Assembly (NCBI RefSeq): GCF_012641185.1
Contig: NZ_JAAXLK010000011.1
Span: forward strand, 23,914-87,913
DNA length: 64,000 bases
Direction of reading: 5' to 3'
From: Levilactobacillus tujiorum
GTDB lineage: Bacteria; Bacillota; Bacilli; Lactobacillales; Lactobacillaceae
In this document: positions 34,798-42,403 of the stretch, one piece after another
How positions within the stretch are numbered: position 1 is the first letter of the stretch
Layout of the letters: each line of letters begins with the position of its first letter
Notes under the pieces: generated by a model
Seen by the model: the letters and a program-made list of their open reading frames with translations, nothing else
The model's database searches: none
Told to the model about the DNA's origin: nothing
Made by a program: the position numbers and the translations under genes

Positions 34798-34919
34798 AAG
34801 TCCCAGTATACCAGATGGCTGTAGAAATGCAAGCGTTTTCAGAGCTACGCTTATCCACTAGATTATTTTTCAGTTAATTGTCTCAGCAAACCAACTTTGT
34901 GAAATTTCCAATGGTTGAA

Positions 34920-36245
34920 CTATCCCTTCGGTAAGGCAACGACCAATTGGCCCCAGTGAAATTTAACCGTCAACTTGCTGGTGGCCGCCTGCGGCAAGGA
35001 ACGCTGTAATTTAGAAAAATCCAGCATCCCCTGCTTAGCCACGACGCGGTGCTTGCCATCCACCTGCGCATCCGCAGGCACCGGAAATGTTAGCGACAAA
35101 CGCAACATTTGCGGGGTCTCGGTCAGCTCCAGCGTAATGATGGCTGGCTGCACGCGACTGATCTCCGGCAAGATTGGAACTAGCGTCTTATCCACGAGTT
35201 TAACCATTTCCTTCAGCGTTGCCACCGTTGCCGTTAGGGGTTCCGGCACCTTCACGAAGAGCTGAACCCCCTGTTCGCGCGCCAATAAATAATTATGGTA
35301 TAACCCGTAACGCAAGCCGGCGTTGGGAATATTCGTCAAATCATCAACGGTCAGCTCAGCAGCGTTGCTGGTCTGCCAGCCCGACCGAATATCAATATAT
35401 AATTGGCGAAATCCCTCGTAATCTTCATCTTCCAAATAGCCGCCTAAACCCAACAACATATTCTGATAATCATGACTGAACTTACGCACGGCCCCCAACT
35501 GGCGGTTGAGCTCCGTCGTGTATTGCTCACGAAATGCCTGCTGCTGGGTCTGTAATTGCGTGTGCTCTTCTTGCAAATGCGTCTGCATGAGCATATACGT
35601 ACTCAGCGTCAGGCCAATCACCAAGGTGCCCGATATCCCGGCTAAGAAGATCAGGTATTGGTCGGAGTCGGCCAAACTTTGCAGTGAATACTCAAATAGA
35701 ATGTAGACGAGCCCGATCACCGTCATGAAGATCAAGAATAAATATTCCGATGATCGGCCTAACATTGCGTGAATCAAATTTTCCATCGGTGCCCGGGTCA
35801 ACAGGATACCCATGGCAATCATGGTAAAGATGACCGTATCAATCGTCAGCTCCGTGAGGGTCCCCCAGACGCTGGCCGCAAATCGGACACTCGTCAACCG
35901 AATCGTCCCCGCAATCACCGACATATCCACGAATTCCGTCAAGAGATACGCCAGAATTGAAACATCGATAAATGCCGGCAATAACTGCCAGTTGTTCTGG
36001 GCCGCGAGCATCCCCACTTCAATAACGAGCAGGACAATAATCGGCAACATGCCCAGCAGCGAACTGGACGCCGTGAACGGGTTCAGCAAGTCAACGACCA
36101 TAAACCCCAACCCCATCAGCGCGCAAAACAGCAAGAAATTCTTCTTCACGCGCAGGCGTGGAAACCAATAATACTGAAAGTAGACGAACCAAAAAACCAG
36201 CGAGAAGTCCGCGAGTCCAAAGCTCACCACATCAACCGTAATCAT
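34920..36245 (-). CDS. Histidine-kinase-like protein without ATP-binding motifs
   Basis: A 441-residue membrane protein with six to seven N-terminal helices (about 1-220), a coiled coil, and an H-box with His258 in RKFSHDYQNMLLGLGGYL, like GHKL kinases of the AgrC/PlnB/HPK10 group. The following 170 residues should hold the ATPase. They lack the N-box Asn (DNAIEA) and the G-box (GxGLG); the region reads LVDKTLVPILPE and later VVAKQGMLDFS instead. It therefore probably cannot bind ATP, but could accept phosphate on His258 from the intact kinase next to it. AGGGAGGTGAG precedes the ATG, overlapping the previous gene's stop region. It is last of the operon RR, kinase, pseudokinase. Confidence 0.75.
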   Translation of the reverse strand: MITVDVVSFGLADFSLVFWFVYFQYYWFPRLRVKKNFLLFCALMGLGFMVVDLLNPFTASSSLLGMLPIIVLLVIEVGMLAAQNNWQLLPAFIDVSILAYLLTEFVDMSVIAGTIRLTSVRFAASVWGTLTELTIDTVIFTMIAMGILLTRAPMENLIHAMLGRSSEYLFLIFMTVIGLVYILFEYSLQSLADSDQYLIFLAGISGTLVIGLTLSTYMLMQTHLQEEHTQLQTQQQAFREQYTTELNRQLGAVRKFSHDYQNMLLGLGGYLEDEDYEGFRQLYIDIRSGWQTSNAAELTVDDLTNIPNAGLRYGLYHNYLLAREQGVQLFVKVPEPLTATVATLKEMVKLVDKTLVPILPEISRVQPAIITLELTETPQMLRLSLTFPVPADAQVDGKHRVVAKQGMLDFSKLQRSLPQAATSKLTVKFHWGQLVVALPKG

Positions 36246-36249
36246 CTGC

Positions 36250-37578
36250 TCACCTCCCTGGCTTCGTTAGAATCACCGTGAAATACAACCGCCCCCGTTT
36301 AATCGCGATCTGCAAGGCCGCGTTATCCGTGTGGTCAATAATATCGTGCACCGTGCTCAAGCCCAGGCCATGATCCTTGCCCTTGGTTGAATAGCCCGCC
36401 TGCATAAATTGATTGATTTTCGGCGGATTATCGGGGGAGACGGGATTAGCTACCGCCAGTTCCACCGAGGTTGGATAATCCAAAATGGCGCAGTAGATCG
36501 TGGTATTTTCACCGACTGCCGGCGCCTCAATCGCATTGTCCAGGAGGATCCCCATCACCCGCAACAACTGCATACTATCCATGGGAATCGTCTTGACCGG
36601 ATCGGGAATCTCTAGCCGAATCTCCCGCCCTTGGTTCTGGGCCGCCAACAATTTCTGAAATAGCAAACTTTTCAACGGCGGATCAGTCAATTGACTGAGG
36701 CCATCCGCTTCAATTCCCACCAGATGATGCGTCGTTGACCAGCGCGAGTTGAGCGTTTGAAAGTACGCGGCTAAGCCATCATAGTCCTCAGCATCGAGGT
36801 AATCTCCCAACCGTAGCATCTGTTGCTGGTAGTTATGCGTAAACTGCCGAATCGCCTGTAGCTGATCCGACATCCGCTGATCGTACCGGTGTTTCAGACG
36901 ACTTTCCTGGGCATTCGCACGCACGCGCTGCCGGTGAAAAAAGCTTTGTAGAAACGCAAACAGACTGACCGTAATCAGCAGAATCATCACCAGTTCAATG
37001 CTCAGTGCGAACGTCAGCATGGCATGCGTAATTTTCAATTGGTGAATAATCAGCGAGGACATCTCCGCCAATAACGCTAGACTCCCCAGTAAAGCGACGA
37101 CGGTCCATTGCTCCTTGCGGCTGAACTCCAACGCATCCAGATTCCCCGGCTGTAATCGCATCCCGGACACACCTACCGAGAATAATATGTAGATGAAAAA
37201 TTGAAAAATCAAGCGAGCAGCTAGTCCCGACACACTATTGGTAAACGCGACGCCCCACAATTCGATGAAGACTTGACGACAGACATCATTCACCAGCACC
37301 ACGACCAAATAGGTGACAATCGTGGCATTAACGAAGATCAGCGTTGATTTACGCCGGTGATGAATCAAGTAGGTCAAGGCACTAATCGGGGGAATCAGCA
37401 GACTCCAAGAGTGCCCGATAAAGGCGGGAATGAGACCCCAGCCGATCCACTTTAAGGGTAATTTCCAGTTTTGGGGCCGAATTACCCCCACCCATAAGGT
37501 AATGAACCACTGCATCGTGACCGCCAGCACCAAGTTCACCCAGAACTGTCGACCGAAGATTTGAAACCAGTCCACCAT
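36250..37578 (-). CDS. Intact GHKL sensor histidine kinase (AgrC/HPK10-like)
   Basis: A 442-residue sensor with six to seven N-terminal membrane helices (about 10-215) that would read an external peptide or membrane signal. His248 in IRQFTHNYQQQMLRLGDYL is the phosphorylation site. The ATPase domain is complete, with N-box MGILLDNAIEAP (Asn348) and G-box GYSTKGKDHGLGLSTVHDII (404-407). It lies 12 nt after the response regulator gene and 4 nt before the pseudokinase gene. Overall architecture, including the membrane part, is parallel to the pseudokinase, suggesting an old duplication. No AgrB-type processing enzyme or bacteriocin exporter is in the window. Confidence 0.85.
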   Translation of the reverse strand: MVDWFQIFGRQFWVNLVLAVTMQWFITLWVGVIRPQNWKLPLKWIGWGLIPAFIGHSWSLLIPPISALTYLIHHRRKSTLIFVNATIVTYLVVVLVNDVCRQVFIELWGVAFTNSVSGLAARLIFQFFIYILFSVGVSGMRLQPGNLDALEFSRKEQWTVVALLGSLALLAEMSSLIIHQLKITHAMLTFALSIELVMILLITVSLFAFLQSFFHRQRVRANAQESRLKHRYDQRMSDQLQAIRQFTHNYQQQMLRLGDYLDAEDYDGLAAYFQTLNSRWSTTHHLVGIEADGLSQLTDPPLKSLLFQKLLAAQNQGREIRLEIPDPVKTIPMDSMQLLRVMGILLDNAIEAPAVGENTTIYCAILDYPTSVELAVANPVSPDNPPKINQFMQAGYSTKGKDHGLGLSTVHDIIDHTDNAALQIAIKRGRLYFTVILTKPGR

Positions 37579-37590
37579 GTTTGCACCCTC

Positions 37591-38346
37591 TTAGGACTTC
37601 AAATGTTTTTGTACCAACGTCTTCACCTCATGAAACCGCCGCGTTGCCACGTCAGTCTGATCCCCATTAGGAAAAATCAAGCGGCGGGTATCCTGGTCAA
37701 TCCCGCTCACGTTATCCAAATTAACCAGGAAGCTCTTATCCGTCCGATAAAGTTCAGGATACTGATCCGCAATATCCTTAAGAAAACCGGGAAACTCCAC
37801 CAGCTGATTAGCGGCGTGCACCGTGACCTTATGGGGCGTTGGCGCCGTCGCCACGAAGTAGACATCCCCCATCGGCAGGCTAAACGTTCGGCCGCCGATG
37901 TTATAGCTAAAGAGATTTTCCGTGTTGCCCAAATAGTTGGTGTAGCGTTGATAACCGTAATCCACATTTTCACGTAACTTTTGATCAATCTGTGCCCGAC
38001 CTAAATCCTTCACCACAAAGTCCATCGGCTCCACCTTACGTTCGAAGGTCAGTAAGGCCATTTCCGAATGTGTCGTCACGAACACAATCTCAGCGAAGCC
38101 CAGCAATTTACGAATGGCAATCGCCGTTTCCAGTCCCGTCGTGTCTTCCGCAGGAAATTCAATATCCAAAAAGAACAACGCGTACTCGGGGGGATTGTCC
38201 GCCAGCTCCTTCAACAGGGCCTGGGGACTAGGCGTGGCCAACCGCACTTGCATATCATAATCATTGATCATCACGTATCGCTTGACGACATCCGTATAAT
38301 GCGCTAATTGTTCTTGATTATCTTCACAAAGATAAACGGCTAACAT
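37591..38346 (-). CDS. LytTR family response regulator
   Basis: A 251-residue regulator with a receiver domain (phospho-acceptor Asp61 in LFFLDIEFP; acidic pair CEDN near the start; T/K switch region VTTHSEM and FVVKDL) and a LytTR DNA-binding domain (about 145-245: NLFSYNIGGRTFSLPMGDVYFV ... LYRTDKSFLVNLDNVSGID). The AgrA/PlnC group binds pairs of short direct repeats upstream of peptide, immunity or RNA genes. ATG at 38346 follows GAAAGGG; a TTG six codons upstream is open in frame. It is the first gene of the operon with both kinase-type proteins. Confidence 0.85.
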   Translation of the reverse strand: MLAVYLCEDNQEQLAHYTDVVKRYVMINDYDMQVRLATPSPQALLKELADNPPEYALFFLDIEFPAEDTTGLETAIAIRKLLGFAEIVFVTTHSEMALLTFERKVEPMDFVVKDLGRAQIDQKLRENVDYGYQRYTNYLGNTENLFSYNIGGRTFSLPMGDVYFVATAPTPHKVTVHAANQLVEFPGFLKDIADQYPELYRTDKSFLVNLDNVSGIDQDTRRLIFPNGDQTDVATRRFHEVKTLVQKHLKS

Positions 38347-38485
38347 TAGATCATACCCTTTCAACCGCTCATGTTTGAGTTACTTTTGGTCACTAAATTA
38401 ACCAATACCACAACTCAATTACACCGTAACCCTATCACCCCTAAATGTACCTTGATTTCTGACAAGTTGCAATCGTTTCTCCCAA

Positions 38486-38517
38486 CAAAAAAGGAATCAT
38501 CCCCTCAGATGATCCTC
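38486..38517 (-). terminator. Terminator upstream of the response regulator
   Basis: On the minus strand GAGGATCATC and GATGATTCC pair (one bulge) around a short loop, followed by six T residues. Confidence 0.65.
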
Positions 38518-38529
38518 TTTCAAACTGGA

Positions 38530-38586
38530 TTATTTAATTACCGGCGTCGGCCCAATTAGCACTCCCCCAAGTTCTAACAAAGTCAT
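38530..38586 (-). CDS. Possible 18-residue signal peptide ORF
   Basis: The ORF reads MTLLELGGVLIGPTPVIK. TAAGG stands six nt before the ATG, and the terminator begins about 13 nt past the stop. The ELGG could be a double-glycine cleavage point leaving VLIGPTPVIK, which would suit a pheromone for the adjacent kinases. The leader would be unusually short and no exporter is near, so this is only a candidate. Confidence 0.25.
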   Translation of the reverse strand: MTLLELGGVLIGPTPVIK

Positions 38587-38839
38587 GAAAGCCTTAGATA
38601 TTGAGAATAACCCGATTTAGTCGCTCACTCTTCAGTCCATTGCTGAAATTTATACTACCTGCTACCTAAAGTCCCAGACCAATCTTCTACTCTGCCAGAC
38701 ACCTTCTAGATTAGATAATCTCAGGGTGCGAATCTAGTTGCGGTCTCCCCCAAATAGTTACCTCAACCACGCACACTCTAACTAGTTGATTCGCAACATC
38801 AGTCCTGTGAAAACTGACCCCTTCCAACTGTCACTACTC

Positions 38840-38899
38840 TATCATGTTTTTTACTTATCGAGCGTTAAATCGCAAAAACGTCAATATTTGCACGTTAAA
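38840..38899 (-). promoter_or_regulatory. Promoter with three direct repeats (possible LytTR target)
   Basis: On the minus strand TTAACG (38863-38868), 17 nt and CATGAT (38840-38845) form a weak promoter. CGTTAAA (38863), CGTCAAT (38879) and CGTTAAA (38893), read on the plus strand, form three direct repeats reaching upstream from the -35. The core resembles the xxCGTTxAx boxes of LytTR regulators, but the spacing (16 and 14 nt, 30 overall) is not the usual 21. Confidence 0.35.
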
Positions 38900-38919
38900 G
38901 CAGAACAAATCAGTGCAAT

Positions 38920-39339
38920 TTAATTGTGTCGTAGCGAATAAGTGACGAAGCCACCTAAGATTAGCGGGCCGACAAACGCTAACACCAGGTCGATCAAAAC
39001 CCGCCAGTACCACTTCAATGGCGTCTTGGGCGCTGCCTCCAACCGGGGTTCCCGCGCTGGGCGGGCCATCTTCTCATAGACCGAAGCTGTCTGGTCAGCC
39101 GCCCGCGACTTCTTACGACGACGGATGGTTGGCGCTTTGACCTCCCGCCGATCTTCCAACACCACCCATTTGGCGAACGGAAAACACAGCCAACATATCA
39201 GGAAATACCAGTCAGCACCGGTTATCCCTGGCATCAGCCGCCACTGGGTGTAATTTAAATGACCTAAGGTGGCCACGATTAAAATAACGATCAGACCAAT
39301 TCCAGCCTGTCGTAACCAATATGTACCGGATAATTTCAT
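38920..39339 (-). CDS. Hypothetical membrane protein
   Basis: A 139-residue protein with two N-terminal helices (about 10-28 and 42-61), a basic cytoplasmic loop (APTIRRRKKSRAADQ), and one C-terminal helix (WRVLIDLVLAFVGPLILGGFVTYSL). No family is recognised. AAAGGAG lies about 10 nt upstream of the ATG. It diverges from the GreA-like gene. No terminator is clear before the region of direct repeats. Confidence 0.55.
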   Translation of the reverse strand: MKLSGTYWLRQAGIGLIVILIVATLGHLNYTQWRLMPGITGADWYFLICWLCFPFAKWVVLEDRREVKAPTIRRRKKSRAADQTASVYEKMARPAREPRLEAAPKTPLKWYWRVLIDLVLAFVGPLILGGFVTYSLRHN

Positions 39340-39411
39340 CAGGAGAACTCCTTTTCTTTTTGACAGAAATTGGTAAAATTGAGGTAAATTCTAGGGAATG
39401 AGGTGCATGAC

Positions 39412-39891
39412 ATGGCCAGAGATTTCAATCCCATCACCGCGGCGGGCTACCGGGACCTCCAAGCTAAGATTGCGGCGCTTGAGGCCGATCGCCCAGAAAA
39501 GATCGCCATTCTGGCGGAGGCCCGAGCCCACGGCGATCTCTCGGAAAATGCCGAATATTCTGCTGCTAAACGCGACTTACGCCATCTGGAAAGCCAACTG
39601 CGTTTCTACAACAAGCAATTACAATACGCGCAAGTCGTGGCCCCCAGCCAAGACGATACCGTCGAGCTGGGTAAATGGGTCACCCTTAAATTTATGGACG
39701 ACGACGACCAAGTCAGCTACCAAATCGTGGGGACCCAAGAGGCTGACCTCGAAGCCGGCAAAATCACCCGCGTTTCGCCACTAGGCCGCGCCCTGTTAGG
39801 CCATCATCCCGGTGAAACGGTGACGATTAAAGCGCCTAATTCCAGTTATCAAGTCACGCTGATCGCGGTGACGCTTCACCAGCCAGCGTAA
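39412..39891 (+). CDS. GreA/GreB family transcription elongation factor
   Basis: A 159-residue protein with an N-terminal coiled coil and a C-terminal FKBP-like domain. The coiled-coil tip ARAHGDLSENAEYSAAKRDL carries the acidic residues that enter the RNA polymerase channel and stimulate transcript cleavage. The C-terminal strand region with VSPLGRALLGHHPGETVTIKAP is typical. ATG at 39412 follows AGGTG; a GTG three codons earlier is possible. Its N-terminus differs from housekeeping GreA, and the neighbours are not the usual ones, so this may be a second GreA-like factor. Confidence 0.82.
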   Translation: MARDFNPITAAGYRDLQAKIAALEADRPEKIAILAEARAHGDLSENAEYSAAKRDLRHLESQLRFYNKQLQYAQVVAPSQDDTVELGKWVTLKFMDDDDQVSYQIVGTQEADLEAGKITRVSPLGRALLGHHPGETVTIKAPNSSYQVTLIAVTLHQPA

Positions 39892-39947
39892 GGACTAAAG
39901 CCATTACCAACGCTGAAGTGACAAGAATTCTAGTCTGAAAATAGCCT

Positions 39948-40044
39948 AAACCCGTCCCCTGCAGCAGGCAGAGATTCCGCCTGCTGTGGGGATCGCCTGC
40001 GGCCTGAGAAGCGGTCCAGCTCAAATTTGGCGAACGGCAAGGCG
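39948..40044. repeat. Structured intergenic repeat, deleted copy C
   Basis: The left core (GATTCCGCCTGCTGTGGGGA) is joined almost directly to the right end (AGCTCAAATTTGGCGAACGG, then CAAGGCG), which matches copy B. The middle and the left arm of the outer stem are gone, so only 97 nt remain. Confidence 0.7.
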
Positions 40045-40114
40045 GTAGAAATTATCTGTTTGTCTATTTCTCAATCATTCAAGCGTAAGATTAAAAATAG
40101 TATACCACGTTGAA

Positions 40115-40155
40115 ATCCCCCTTTAGGATCGTTATCTTTGATGCTGAAGGGGGAT
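40115..40155. terminator. Hairpin 3' of the TetR gene
   Basis: ATCCCCCTT and AAGGGGGAT form a perfect 9-bp stem around a 23-nt loop. T residues on either side are few (TTTC), so as a terminator it is weak. Confidence 0.4.
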
Positions 40156-40192
40156 CTTTCATGAGGTCACTGCCAACTTGTCAGCGATTCAC

Positions 40193-40792
40193 TCACTTAG
40201 GCGCCCGTGCAGTCGCACCGAAAACGGGCAATAGAATCTCATCGACCATCTCGTACCGGGCAGCCAGCGATAATTCTTGGCGGGTAATCACCTCATTGAT
40301 CAATAAGATTCCCGGCAGATTAACCAGTCGATCCGGCCAGTCAGCGTGCGCAATTTCACCACGAGCCGCAGCGTGATCCAGCATTGGCTGCACGATCGCT
40401 TGAATCCCGTTGCCTGAGCTCGCGCGCGTGAGTAGATTCTCCAAGTCCAAATGTTGTAGTCGATCGGCCAGTAATCCTCGAAACGTTTCTTCTGCTAGTT
40501 TGTCCAAGAAAGCCGCTACCTGCGCCATTAGAGCAAGAAAGTCCGTACGCAACTTCCCCGTATCCGGCACGACATAGCCATCAAAGCCGCCAAACCTGCC
40601 AAAAGCTGCGATGACGAGATGCGCCTTATCCGGCCAACGCCGATAAATGACGGTCTTGGTGGTCGCAGCCGCCGCGGCCACGCCCTCCATCGTTAACCGC
40701 TGATAACCTTTAGTTTGTAACTCATCCCACGTAACTCGGAGAATCGCTTCCTTTAGCGCTTCTCCCCGTCGACGGGTCTTTTTTTCTGCCAT
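40193..40792 (-). CDS. TetR/AcrR family repressor
   Basis: A 199-residue regulator with an N-terminal helix-turn-helix (GEALKEAILRVTWDELQTKGY, MEGVAAAAATTKTVIYRRWPDKAHL) and a helical ligand-binding domain. It is divergent from a DHA2-type efflux pump across a 94-nt gap that holds a perfect 16-bp palindrome, the common layout of a drug-responsive repressor and its pump. GGGAGAAT precedes the ATG. The ligand is unknown. Confidence 0.88.
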   Translation of the reverse strand: MAEKKTRRRGEALKEAILRVTWDELQTKGYQRLTMEGVAAAAATTKTVIYRRWPDKAHLVIAAFGRFGGFDGYVVPDTGKLRTDFLALMAQVAAFLDKLAEETFRGLLADRLQHLDLENLLTRASSGNGIQAIVQPMLDHAAARGEIAHADWPDRLVNLPGILLINEVITRQELSLAARYEMVDEILLPVFGATARAPK

Positions 40793-40848
40793 CTTGATCG
40801 ATTCTCCCTTGTTTTTAGCTCGTGATACGAGTAGGATGTCTGAATATA

Positions 40849-40864
40849 AGATACGGCCGTATCT
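40849..40864. promoter_or_regulatory. Palindromic operator between TetR gene and efflux pump
   Basis: AGATACGGCCGTATCT is a perfect 16-bp palindrome, just past a TATAAG -10-like sequence (40845-40850). A second imperfect palindrome, CTCGT-GAT-ACGAG, lies at 40820-40832. Repressor binding here would control both directions. Confidence 0.6.
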
Positions 40865-40886
40865 AAAACAAAAATCAGGTGATTCT

Positions 40887-42275
40887 ATGTCTACTCAAAA
40901 ATCCGCACAACAAGTGACGCAACTGGCCCTATTTCTCGTTATCGGTGCCATTGCGCCCCTACTCGACACGACTATGACTAACGTTGCTCTTGCCACTATT
41001 ATGAAGTCGTTAAACGTCTCCGTCAACGCCGTTCAATGGATTACCACCAGTTACGTGTTAGCTCTCGGCATTACCGTGCCCATCACCGGCTGGGCGGCCA
41101 ACTGGTTCGATGGTAAACGACTTTATCTAGGCGCCCTCGTCGTCTTCTTAATGGGGTTGCTGCTCTCTAGCTGGGCGACCACCCTACCAATTCTGATTGC
41201 TGGCCGGATTATCCAGGGGATCGCTGCGGGCGCCATTGTGCCCCTCATCACGACTCTTATCGTCCAAGTTGCAGGTGGTCAAGCGCTGGGCAAACTCATG
41301 GCCGTCGTGGGTATGCCCGCCGTGCTCATCCCTATTTTAGGACCGACGATCGGTGGCTACCTGATTCAAGCCCTGAACTGGCACTGGATCTTCATCATCA
41401 ATATTCCACTGGTACTCACGGCCTTGATCCTGCTGGTCTGGAAGTTACCGTCATTTCCGGCTCCTCATCAAGGAAAACATTTTGACCTCCCCAGTCTGGC
41501 ACTCCTGGCAAGTCTATTTACCTTTGCGATCATTGGCATTACGCGCTTTAGCACGGGCGACCGGCTACAGTCGGCACACGTGCTGACACCACTACTCATC
41601 GCGGTCATCAGCCTCCTGGCCTACGTGATTTACGGGGCTTGCCGGCCACAACATGCCTTAGTGAGCCTGCAGCTTTTCAAGTCGCCGACCTTTGATGCCG
41701 CTGCCGTCATCCTGATGCTCTCGGGAATCGCCGTCAACGGGGCCATGTTCCTACTGCCGTTGTACCTGCAAAATACCCGCGGCCTCAGCGTCGTCTGGTC
41801 CGGTACCGTCTTGATTGCTCAGGGGGTGGGGTTACTCATCTCGCGTAGTCAGATTGGCAAATTAACCGACAGCATTGGGGCGCGCTGGGTCGTCCTAGTT
41901 GCCGTAGTCATCGCGATCGCCGGGACACTCCCCTTCGTTTACTTTACGGCGCACACCTCAATCTGGTGGGTCCTACTCGCCCTGTTTATCCGGGGAATTG
42001 GCCAAGGCGGGCTCACCATCCCCGTCATGGCCGATAGCTACGTGGGCTTACCGCAAAATTTAATCGCTGAAGCCACCACGGCCACCCGGATGCTGCAAAA
42101 CATTGGCGGTGCTATGGGGACGGCCGTTCTGGCAACCATTATTCAACATGAGATCTCTCGTGGCAGTTTGAATGCCGCTTACCAGTCCGCTTTTCTGTGG
42201 TCCGTCGGCTTTATCCTGATCACCGCCATCCCGGCATGGTTCCTGAGCCATCACAGCCAGCGAGCTCACGCATAA
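40887..42275 (+). CDS. DHA2 family (EmrB/QacA-type) MFS multidrug efflux pump
   Basis: A 462-residue proton-driven exporter with about 14 membrane helices. It has the motif A-like WAANWFDGKRLYLGAL, the family start LDTTMTNVALATIMKSLNVSVNAVQWITTSYVL, and the antiporter motif region AVVGMPAVLIPILGPTIGGYL. ATG at 40887 follows CAGGTGATT; the frame is open upstream to 40794, but that part overlaps the operator and has no site. It is probably derepressed by the divergent TetR protein when a substrate is present. Confidence 0.88.
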   Translation: MSTQKSAQQVTQLALFLVIGAIAPLLDTTMTNVALATIMKSLNVSVNAVQWITTSYVLALGITVPITGWAANWFDGKRLYLGALVVFLMGLLLSSWATTLPILIAGRIIQGIAAGAIVPLITTLIVQVAGGQALGKLMAVVGMPAVLIPILGPTIGGYLIQALNWHWIFIINIPLVLTALILLVWKLPSFPAPHQGKHFDLPSLALLASLFTFAIIGITRFSTGDRLQSAHVLTPLLIAVISLLAYVIYGACRPQHALVSLQLFKSPTFDAAAVILMLSGIAVNGAMFLLPLYLQNTRGLSVVWSGTVLIAQGVGLLISRSQIGKLTDSIGARWVVLVAVVIAIAGTLPFVYFTAHTSIWWVLLALFIRGIGQGGLTIPVMADSYVGLPQNLIAEATTATRMLQNIGGAMGTAVLATIIQHEISRGSLNAAYQSAFLWSVGFILITAIPAWFLSHHSQRAHA

Positions 42276-42330
42276 GGTTGCCTATTTCAGGTGCTTCACT
42301 GCTGACTGAATAATCTTCACAGGCCATAAA

Positions 42331-42372
42331 AAGAGCACCCACTCAACTCTTGCAAGCTGAGGGGGTGCTCTT
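42331..42372. terminator. Bidirectional terminator between pump and phosphoketolase
   Basis: AAGAGCACCC pairs with GGGTGCTCTT, with further CTCA/TGAG pairing inside. Five T residues follow on the minus strand, so the main user is the phosphoketolase gene. Confidence 0.75.
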
Positions 42373-42403
42373 CATTTAGTTATGCTTTAAAAAGTAAGTG
42401 AGC

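Larger units (their letters stand above)
38347..38919. other. Upstream region of the signalling operon
   Basis: This region has no long ORF. On the minus strand it has a possible promoter near 38840-38868, a stem with arms GCGAATC-CTAGTT and AACTAG-ATTCGC (about 38725-38795), an 18-codon ORF and a terminator at 38486-38517. It then runs about 115 nt to the response regulator. It may be a separate transcript of about 350 nt or a long attenuated leader of the operon. Confidence 0.45.

Noticed and set aside
38347..38919. AgrD/AgrB pair upstream of the response regulator
   Set aside because: No membrane protease of AgrB type and no cysteine-bearing precursor peptide is present; only an 18-codon ORF was found.
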